Positions 30,250 to 37,195 of a stretch of DNA of 37,195 nt are shown here, piece after piece. The notes below the pieces were generated by a model, which made no database searches, had not been told where the DNA came from, and saw only the letters and a list, made by a program, of their open reading frames with translations. How positions within the stretch are numbered: position 1 is the stretch's first letter; each line of letters begins with the position of its first letter. The position numbers and the translations under genes are program-made. This DNA comes from an uncultured Rhodospirillaceae bacterium (GTDB lineage: Bacteria > Pseudomonadota > Alphaproteobacteria > SP197), in contig CALGGB010000080.1 in the NCBI GenBank assembly GCA_937880925.1, positions 1 to 37,195 on the forward strand, read 5' to 3'.

Positions 30250-31184
30250 GATGAGCTCCGTCGTTGGGTGCGCAGGATGGCAATGCCGGCGCCACCGATC
30301 AGCAGCATTCCTGCAAGCGTGATGAGGTCGGGGACCGTGGCGAAGAAGACGAATCCCCATAGTCCCGCGAAGGGCAGATAGACATAGTCGAAGGTCGCGA
30401 TGATCGAGGAAGGCGCGATCTGATAGGCCCGTGCGACGCCGGTGGTGATGGCGACGATCAGCACCGCCAGCAGGGCGACCGACGCCCAGGTTCCCGCATC
30501 CATGCCCCTCCAGTTGCCGAACAGGAAAGGATGGGCCGCAACCAGATTGTCAGGCGCCGGGAGCAGGACCAGCACAACACTCCCGAGCAGACCCACGGCG
30601 AAAAATGCCAGGTTGAGCGAGGCAGAAAGCATGAGGGATGATGCGCCCGACAGCCGGGTGCGCGTCAGCACCGCCGCCACGGCGTAGAAGAAGCCCGAGA
30701 GCACCGCGAAGGCCACGGGCCAGTCGAGGCCGGACTCGCCCGGCCGCAGCATCAGCACGACGCCGGCAAAGCCTGCGCAGACCGCAAGCCAGCGCCGTGC
30801 GCCGACCGTCTCACCGGCGAGCCATGCCGAAAGCAGCGTGATGATAATCGGGCCGGTGTAGTAAGCCGTCGCCACCGTGGCGAGATCGACCATGGTGAGC
30901 GCGGCGTAGAACGACACCCACATGCCGATCAGCAACAGGCTGCGCAGCCCGCCCCAGAGGAGCAGGCTCCGGCTGACACGCCGGTCGCGGATCGTGGCGC
31001 GCACCAGCAGGGCCAGCAGCGGCAGGGCAAACACCGAACGCAGCACGAAAAGCTGCCAGAGTCCCAGATCGGCGCTCATCTTCTTGACCAGTGCGTCACC
31101 GAAGGCCATGCCCGCGGCGGTGGCAATCATGGTGATCACACCGGCCGCAAGCTGGTCCCTGTCCATCGCCGTTGCCTGCGCCAT
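30180..31184 (-). CDS. EamA/DMT family transporter
   Basis: About 10 TM segments with two EamA halves; 3' end overlaps the GFA gene by 70 bp. Confidence 0.86.
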   Translation of the reverse strand: MAQATAMDRDQLAAGVITMIATAAGMAFGDALVKKMSADLGLWQLFVLRSVFALPLLALLVRATIRDRRVSRSLLLWGGLRSLLLIGMWVSFYAALTMVDLATVATAYYTGPIIITLLSAWLAGETVGARRWLAVCAGFAGVVLMLRPGESGLDWPVAFAVLSGFFYAVAAVLTRTRLSGASSLMLSASLNLAFFAVGLLGSVVLVLLPAPDNLVAAHPFLFGNWRGMDAGTWASVALLAVLIVAITTGVARAYQIAPSSIIATFDYVYLPFAGLWGFVFFATVPDLITLAGMLLIGGAGIAILRTQRRSSSCLTITPAAASAAPSATRSTPVR

Positions 31185-31279
31185 CGTGCCGATCCTAATT
31201 CAGAGAGTGCGATATAGACCACTGCCTTTAGGTCCGGTAGCCTTCTCAATATGATCTTTGAATGAAGGAAAACTTCATA

Positions 31280-32176
31280 ATGGCGCGTCACGGCCTGAGC
31301 GGCATCGATGTCTTCCTGAGCGTGGCCGAACACGGCTCCCTGCGGGCGGCGTCACGGGCGCTCGGTGTGCAGCCCCCGGCCGTCAGTCAGCAGCTGAAGG
31401 CCCTGGAGGAGGAACTTGGCACCATGCTCTTTGCCCGCACGACGCGGGCGCTCCACCTGACCGACGCCGGACGGGCCCTGCTGCAGCGGGCTGGCCCGGC
31501 CTTTACCGAACTGCAGGCCGCCATGGCCGATGCCCGCAACCTGGCCGGCAGGCACCGCGGCGTCCTGCGTATCACCATGCCCTGGGTCGCCTACCGGCTG
31601 ATCGTGGCCACAGGTCTTGCCGAATTCCAGGCGGCATGGCCCGACATCGAACTGGAGCTGTCGATGAATGAAGCCTTCGTCGACATCGTCGCCGAAGGCT
31701 TCCACGCTGGCATCCGCATGGGCGACCGCATCCACCCCGACATGATCGCCCTGCGCCTGACGGCGCCGCTGGAGGAGGTCTGCTTTGCCGCCCCCTCCTA
31801 CATCGCACGGCGCGGCAAACCCATGAGGCTTGCCGACCTCACCGCGCATAACTGCATCCGCTACCGCTTCCAGGGATCGGGCCAGTTGCAGCCCTGGCGC
31901 TTCGATAGCCGCCAGGGTGCGATCGAGGTGGCGGTGGGCGGCAACCTCATCGTCAACAGCTTCACCGCCGTCGTGGAGGCGGCGCGCGATGGCGTGGGTA
32001 TCGGCAAGTTCTTCCGGGACGATGTCGCGGGCGACATGGAGCAGGGAACCCTGAAGCCCGTGCTCGCGGGACAGACCTACCGCTATCCCGGCTTTCACCT
32101 GTTCTATCCGCGCCACAACGCGCGGCTGCCGCTGTTGCGCGCGTTCATCGACTTCCTGAAGGAGCGCGCAGACTGA
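31280..32176 (+). CDS. LysR family transcriptional regulator
   Basis: GLSGIDVFLSVAEHGSLRAASRALGVQPPAVSQQLKALEEELGTMLFARTTRALHLTDAGRALL; ATG at 31280 preferred (AAGGA RBS); upstream ATG at 31262 lacks an RBS. Confidence 0.92.
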   Translation: MARHGLSGIDVFLSVAEHGSLRAASRALGVQPPAVSQQLKALEEELGTMLFARTTRALHLTDAGRALLQRAGPAFTELQAAMADARNLAGRHRGVLRITMPWVAYRLIVATGLAEFQAAWPDIELELSMNEAFVDIVAEGFHAGIRMGDRIHPDMIALRLTAPLEEVCFAAPSYIARRGKPMRLADLTAHNCIRYRFQGSGQLQPWRFDSRQGAIEVAVGGNLIVNSFTAVVEAARDGVGIGKFFRDDVAGDMEQGTLKPVLAGQTYRYPGFHLFYPRHNARLPLLRAFIDFLKERAD

Positions 32177-32182
32177 AGCGTT

Positions 32183-33586
32183 TCAGCCGCGTCCGAAGCG
32201 GCGCCAGCGCAGCAGCAGCATGGCGCCGGTGGCGGCAAAGCCCAGCGTCATGCCGATCCACAGGGCGTCCGGGCCGCCGCCCAGCGGAAAGGCAAGCACC
32301 CAGCCCGCGGGGATTCCGATGACGAGGAAGCCCAGGGCCGACATGGCCATGGGCACCATCATGTCCTTGAATCCGCGCAGGGCGCGCGACAGCACCACCT
32401 CGCCCGCCTGCACCAGGAAGAAGATACCCGCAGCCCAGCGCATCTCCCGGACCAGCGCAAAGGCTTCAGCGTTCGCCGGATCGTCGGCATCGAGCACGAT
32501 GGCGGTGATCGCATCCGGCGCGATCCACAGGGCGAGACTCACCGGCAGAACCACCAGCGCGACGCCACTGACGCCGAACCAGCCGGCCCGCACCGCGCCC
32601 TTGATGTGTCGCCCGCCGAACTCCTGGGCGACGCGCACCGAGGCGCCGTGACCGAAACCCACCGCGATGGAACCGCTCAGCATGGCGACACCGGTGAGCA
32701 CGCTGTGGGCGGCGAGAGCCGAGGCGCCGAAGAGGCCCATCAGCACCGTCGTCGCCTGGGACATCGAACCCTCGATGACACGCACACTGGCCACCGGCGG
32801 CCCCAGGCGCAGCACCTGCTTCCACATGGCGGGATCGAAGCTGAAGAGATTGCGGAACGGACCGAAGGCGTCGAGCTGGGGCTGGCGCAGGATATAGACG
32901 ACCATCACGGCAAGCTTCAGCCAGGAGACGATAGTCGTTGCCCATCCCGCCCCGGCCACGCCCAGAGCCGGCATGCCGAGGAAGCCGAAGACCAGCACGA
33001 TGTCGAGCGCCAGGTTGGTCGGCACGGCCGCCGCCGTGATTACCGTGATGACCACGGGACGCGAGAGGCCGGTGACAAGCTGGCGCAGCACCATGAACAG
33101 GAAGGTCGCCGGCAGGTGCCAGATCATGGCGTGGAGATAGTCCTCACCGATGGCGACAACCTCCGGATCCTGACCCGTAGCGAGCAGAATGTCGGGCAGG
33201 AACCAGCCGAAGGCCATCCACGGCACGCTGATCGCCACGGCGAGCCACAGGCCCGTGCGCACGCCCGCTCCGACCTCCGAAAGACGATCGGCGCCGAAAC
33301 CGTGGGCGACGATCACCGAGACCACCGTCAGCATGGAAAAGCCGACATAGGTCGCTTCCCACAGGATGGCGCCGGCCAGTCCCACACCGCCCAGCGCCAG
33401 GGTGCCCAGGCGCCCGATCACCAGGATGTCGGTGTAGTAGATTCCCAGTTCGACGAGGAAAGCAGCCAGCAGCGGCAGCGTGACGCGCCGTTGCAGGCGG
33501 ACCTCGTCACGCAGGTTTTCGGCGAACTCGGCCTTGAGCGGGTTGGCGGCGATGACCTCAGCCGCCCCGCGGCACCACAAGCGCAT
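32183..33586 (-). CDS. MATE family efflux transporter
   Basis: LAAFLVELGIYYTDILVIGRLGTLALGGVGLAGAI...; about 12 TM segments; start uncertain (ATG 33586 or TTG 33580), overlapping the upstream gene. Confidence 0.88.
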   Translation of the reverse strand: MRLWCRGAAEVIAANPLKAEFAENLRDEVRLQRRVTLPLLAAFLVELGIYYTDILVIGRLGTLALGGVGLAGAILWEATYVGFSMLTVVSVIVAHGFGADRLSEVGAGVRTGLWLAVAISVPWMAFGWFLPDILLATGQDPEVVAIGEDYLHAMIWHLPATFLFMVLRQLVTGLSRPVVITVITAAAVPTNLALDIVLVFGFLGMPALGVAGAGWATTIVSWLKLAVMVVYILRQPQLDAFGPFRNLFSFDPAMWKQVLRLGPPVASVRVIEGSMSQATTVLMGLFGASALAAHSVLTGVAMLSGSIAVGFGHGASVRVAQEFGGRHIKGAVRAGWFGVSGVALVVLPVSLALWIAPDAITAIVLDADDPANAEAFALVREMRWAAGIFFLVQAGEVVLSRALRGFKDMMVPMAMSALGFLVIGIPAGWVLAFPLGGGPDALWIGMTLGFAATGAMLLLRWRRFGRG

Positions 33587-35651
33587 CGAGCGCCACCGCA
33601 CCCTGCGGCAGGACACGCAGCGGGTTGACGTCCATCTCGGCGATCAGGTCGCCCAGATCGGCAGCCAGGCGCGAGAGGCCCACGACCGCATCGACGGCGG
33701 CGGCACGATCGAGCGGCGGCCCGCCGCGCACGCCATCGAGCAGGCGCGAGATGCGCAGTCCACCGAGCACCTGCTCGACCTCATGGCGCGGAGCGGGTGC
33801 AACCAGGGTTGCGGAATCGCGCAGGACCTCGACAAGGATGCCGCCGGCACCGAGCACGACCATGGGGCCGAACTGCTGGTCGATGACGATACCCGCGACC
33901 AGTTCGACGCCCTCGCCCGCCATGGGCGCAATGATGGCGCGCGCTCCAAGGCTCGCGTTCAGCGCCTGCCAGGCGGCGGCCACCTCCTCCCCACTCTTCA
34001 GGTTCAGCTTCACGCCGCCGACATCGGTCTTGTGGGCAATGCCGGGCATGGCAGTCTTCATCACCACGGGCAGGCCGAGCTCGGTAGCGGCGGCGACAGC
34101 TTGCGCCTCACTTGTCACGACACGATGGGCCATGGCGCCGATGCCGTAGTCGGCCAGAAGGGTCAGGGCTTCGGCTTCATCCAGCGGTGCCCCTTCGGCC
34201 AGCCGCTTGCGCCAGCGCGGCGCTGCGGCGTTGGGGGCTGGTGCCGCCTCGCGCGGGTAGCTGCGCTGGTCGCGGCGGGCGAATGCATTCGCCACGGCCT
34301 TCAGCGTCGGTTCGGTGCCGTCGAGCACGGGAATGCCCTTGCGCGTCAGCTCGATCGCCAGCTCCCGGTGGTCGACGCCGCAGTAGTTGGTCGCGAGCGC
34401 CACGGGCTTGGTTGTCGTCGCAGCGGCGGCGACGCAGGCCTCGACACAGGCGATGCTGTAGCTGTTGTGCTGGTTCACATCGAGGAAGAAGACGCCCAGC
34501 GCCGTGTCGTCATCGGCCATCAGGGCGGCAAAGCAGTCGCGCATGATGCCGTCATGGTCGCGGCCCGTGCCGAAGGCATCGCAGGGGTTCTCCGGCTCCA
34601 GGCCAAAGTCGAGGCGTTCCTCCAGACGAGCGCGGGTGGCCGGGCCGATGTGGGCGAAGGGCACGCCCGCGGCCTCCGCCGCATCGACCACCAGTTCCCG
34701 TTCGCCACCGGAGTCGTGGATCGTCGCCAATCCACCGGGGCCGACATCGCCCGCCCGCTCCATCAGCAGCATGGAGGCGGCCAGTTCGTCGAGCGAGTCC
34801 GTGCGCAGCACGCCGTAGCGGCGGAAGAGGGCGTCGTAGGCGGCGTCGTCGCCGGCCAGCGCGCCCGAGTGGCTGACCGCCATGCGCGCGGCCGTCTCGG
34901 TGCGCCCGGCCTTGACCGCGACCACGGGTACGCCGCGCGCATCGGCCTTCTCCAGGGCCGCTACAAAGCCCTCGGGATCGCGCACGGTTTCCAGGAACAT
35001 GCCGATGACGCGGGTCGATTCCAGCTCCAGCGCATAATCCATGTAGTCGGCGACGGAGGTCGACAGTTCGCGCCCGCAGGAGACCGCGAAGTTCAGCCCC
35101 AGGCGCGCGCTGCTGCCGGTGATCGCGCCGAACACTGAACCCGACTGGGCAAGGAAGGTGATGCCCCCGGGGTCGCGATCGGCGAAGGGATAGGAATTGA
35201 TGCGGATGCGGGCTTCATAGTTGCAAAAGCCCATGCAGTTGCCACCGTTGATCGGCAGGCGGGCCTCCTGCGCCATGGCCGAGAGGCGGTCCGCCAGGCG
35301 CGGCGACCCGCTCTCCTCAACCACGCAGCTTGCAAAGATGCTGGCCGCACCGGCGCCAGCCTCGATCGCCAGGCGCAGGGCTTCCTCGATACGCTCGTCG
35401 GACACGGCCAGCACCGCCAGATCGACCTTCTGGGGCAGTTCGGCCAGGGAGGGGTAACAGGTCTGTCCGTCGATTTCCTCATAGCGAGGGTTGACCGCGA
35501 ACACGGGGCCATCGAAATCGAGCCCCGCAAGGGTCTGCATGATGGTCAGGCCCGTGCTGCCCTCACGGGGCGAGGCGCCGACCACGGCAACCGAACGGGG
35601 GGTCAGCAGCGGCGAAAGCCGATGGTTGATACGCGTCCTCTGGAAAGCCAC
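33558..35651 (-). CDS. acyl-CoA synthetase (NDP-forming), acetate-CoA ligase family
   Basis: LLTPRSVAVVGASPREGSTG CoA-binding; SHSGALAGDDAAYDALFRRYGVLR; ATP-grasp ...LPVVMKTAMPGIAHKTDVGGVKLNL. Confidence 0.92.
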   Translation of the reverse strand: MAFQRTRINHRLSPLLTPRSVAVVGASPREGSTGLTIMQTLAGLDFDGPVFAVNPRYEEIDGQTCYPSLAELPQKVDLAVLAVSDERIEEALRLAIEAGAGAASIFASCVVEESGSPRLADRLSAMAQEARLPINGGNCMGFCNYEARIRINSYPFADRDPGGITFLAQSGSVFGAITGSSARLGLNFAVSCGRELSTSVADYMDYALELESTRVIGMFLETVRDPEGFVAALEKADARGVPVVAVKAGRTETAARMAVSHSGALAGDDAAYDALFRRYGVLRTDSLDELAASMLLMERAGDVGPGGLATIHDSGGERELVVDAAEAAGVPFAHIGPATRARLEERLDFGLEPENPCDAFGTGRDHDGIMRDCFAALMADDDTALGVFFLDVNQHNSYSIACVEACVAAAATTTKPVALATNYCGVDHRELAIELTRKGIPVLDGTEPTLKAVANAFARRDQRSYPREAAPAPNAAAPRWRKRLAEGAPLDEAEALTLLADYGIGAMAHRVVTSEAQAVAAATELGLPVVMKTAMPGIAHKTDVGGVKLNLKSGEEVAAAWQALNASLGARAIIAPMAGEGVELVAGIVIDQQFGPMVVLGAGGILVEVLRDSATLVAPAPRHEVEQVLGGLRISRLLDGVRGGPPLDRAAAVDAVVGLSRLAADLGDLIAEMDVNPLRVLPQGAVALDALVVPRGG

Positions 35652-35684
35652 TGATTCCCCCCGGTGTTTGTGCCGGACGCATCG

Positions 35685-36539
35685 TTAGGGGAGCCAGGCC
35701 CTGTGTTCAAGCCGGTCCAGCACGAAAGCCTCAACATCCTTGAGCTCGCCCCTGCGGAAGCAGGCGCTCCACCAGTAGAAGTGGGCCTCCGGTTCATCGA
35801 TGCACAGCCTTCCCTCTCCATCGACATCCCGGATGGTCACCACCTCGACGTTGGGCTTGTTGGCCAGGAACATGGCATCGCCGGGTGGAGCATAGAGGTC
35901 GCCCTCGTAGAGAAGAACAAGGGCCGACATGTCATCTGCGTTCTCCAGACGACGGCGCCACTTGTCGTATTCGACCGGCATCCAGGCATAACTCTCGCCC
36001 TCGGTCTCCAGCCAGGCAAAGCCGTAGCCGGGTGCGCTGACGATCGCCGAATTGAACTTCGCAGGCGCGCGTTCGGCCGTCATCAGCGCGGTGCTGGCGC
36101 CGCCCGAATGGCCAAACACAAAGATGTCACGCGGCGGCACGCCGGCGGCGATCAGCCGGTCGAGCACGGCTTCGTTCTCCTGGGAGCGCGCCTTGCCCAT
36201 GGCGAAGCGATCTTCAACCTCCTGGGTGCAGAGATAGAGGACGACGACCTGATGTCCGCCGAGCCCCTTCTTGGCCCAGCGTTTGAGGAAGCTGGGCATG
36301 GTGCCGGGATCACAATCCTGGAAATGCCCGCCCCAGTCGGTGCCGTGGTTGTAGATCATGACGAGTGGGCTTGCCGGATCGGGCAAGGCCGTGGCGATGC
36401 CCTGGGAAAGCGGCACAACGCCGGCGGTGCTGTTCTCGTCGGCAAAGAGCTGAACCATGGGCTCGCGGCTGCTGCCCGCGGAAGTGCAAGCGGCCAGCAG
36501 GCAGCATGCCAGTACGACAAGACACGGATGGACGCGCAT
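35685..36539 (-). CDS. secreted lipoprotein with alpha/beta hydrolase fold
   Basis: Signal peptide with lipobox LLAAC; VMIYNHGTD, FVFGHSGGAST nucleophile-elbow-like motif. Confidence 0.7.
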   Translation of the reverse strand: MRVHPCLVVLACCLLAACTSAGSSREPMVQLFADENSTAGVVPLSQGIATALPDPASPLVMIYNHGTDWGGHFQDCDPGTMPSFLKRWAKKGLGGHQVVVLYLCTQEVEDRFAMGKARSQENEAVLDRLIAAGVPPRDIFVFGHSGGASTALMTAERAPAKFNSAIVSAPGYGFAWLETEGESYAWMPVEYDKWRRRLENADDMSALVLLYEGDLYAPPGDAMFLANKPNVEVVTIRDVDGEGRLCIDEPEAHFYWWSACFRRGELKDVEAFVLDRLEHRAWLP

Positions 36540-36600
36540 GGGTTACCTCCGATCCGATCCCACCGACACACGACCTGATAGCAAGCCCAAGAGCCTATTG

Positions 36601-37195
36601 CTACCCAGACTGGTTTGGGCGGCGGCCATTGGCCAGGCGGCGGCCGGAGCGCAGATAGGCGAGCGCCAGTTCCTCCTCGTCGAAGGAAAAGCGGGCCACC
36701 AGCCTGGCGAGCGCATCCTTTTCCTTGTCGCCGAAGAAGTTCTGGCCGCTTTCGTTGCGCGGCGGCGGGCAGGCGACAGGTTTTGCGGGCGCCAGTTCCA
36801 TGGCATCGAACAGCGCCTGCGCGCCCTCGGGCGCGGCGATCTGCTTGAGGTCCACGCTGTGGAAACGCAGGCCGGCATGGTCGGCCATCAGATGGCGGTA
36901 ATAGGCTGCGCGCACCCGCATCTCATAGATGTACCACAGGGCACGGCCGGCGACGCCGTGGGAACGGAAGGGCGTCGCATCGACAATGACGTTGGGATAG
37001 GCAAGGTCGAGGTAAAAGGCCCAGGCCAGCCCGTTGTTCACGAAATCGAAGCGATTGTAGAAGCTCCAAAGGGTTGCCAGCACGTCGCGATGCAGAACAA
37101 TCATCTCCACGGTGACGCCCTGACCGGTGAGCAGGCCGATATTCTCCAGCAGGCCCGCCTTGGCAAGCAGGTGCGAGGCCTCTGCGTGGACCCGC
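36601..37195 (-). CDS. sulfotransferase family-like protein (C-terminal part; start outside window)
   Basis: Open frame from the window edge: ...RVHAEASHLLAKAGLLENIGLLTGQGVTVEMIVLHRDVLATLWSFYNRFDF...; RDVLATLWS recalls the sulfotransferase PAPS-binding region. Confidence 0.5.
   Translation of the reverse strand, partial: RVHAEASHLLAKAGLLENIGLLTGQGVTVEMIVLHRDVLATLWSFYNRFDFVNNGLAWAFYLDLAYPNVIVDATPFRSHGVAGRALWYIYEMRVRAAYYRHLMADHAGLRFHSVDLKQIAAPEGAQALFDAMELAPAKPVACPPPRNESGQNFFGDKEKDALARLVARFSFDEEELALAYLRSGRRLANGRRPNQSG

Noticed and set aside
33480-35138. 552-aa plus-strand ORF antisense to the acyl-CoA synthetase
   Set aside because: Sense strand is a clear NDP-forming acyl-CoA synthetase; antisense frame is compositional.

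Overview
GC-rich, densely coding bacterial chromosome segment, probably alphaproteobacterial (inferred from gene content; not proven). Left to right it contains: the 5' end of a carboxymuconolactone decarboxylase-like gene; a class II aldolase coupled to mtnA; an encapsulin shell gene with its encapsulated ferritin cargo and an iron-control-like palindrome upstream; a VOC protein; a histidine operon hisG-hisB-hisH-hisF-MFS-(hisA::hisI::hisE); a DUF1772/NAD(P)-binding protein pair divergent from a TetR regulator with three operator-like sites; CIRCE-groES-groEL-terminator. Next comes the most unusual region: one small ORF resembling the N,N-dimethylformamidase alpha subunit, followed by three tandem, divergent homologues of the dimethylformamidase large subunit that all keep the predicted 2-Tyr/1-Glu iron site. 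A convergent operon encodes a TMADH-family flavoprotein, an SDR, a cupin and a TauD-like dioxygenase. The right part carries a divergent FAD amine oxidase-like gene, DUF1275, an alpha/beta hydrolase, a TPR-glycerophosphotransferase-like fusion, msrB, a GFA-family protein, a DMT transporter, a LysR regulator, a MATE transporter, an NDP-forming acyl-CoA synthetase, a lipoprotein hydrolase and a partial sulfotransferase-like gene. The two strongest leads are the triple dimethylformamidase-like locus and the HisA-HisI-HisE trifunctional fusion, whose HisIE half looks like fungal HIS4. All family calls come from reading protein motifs by eye; no database search was run.
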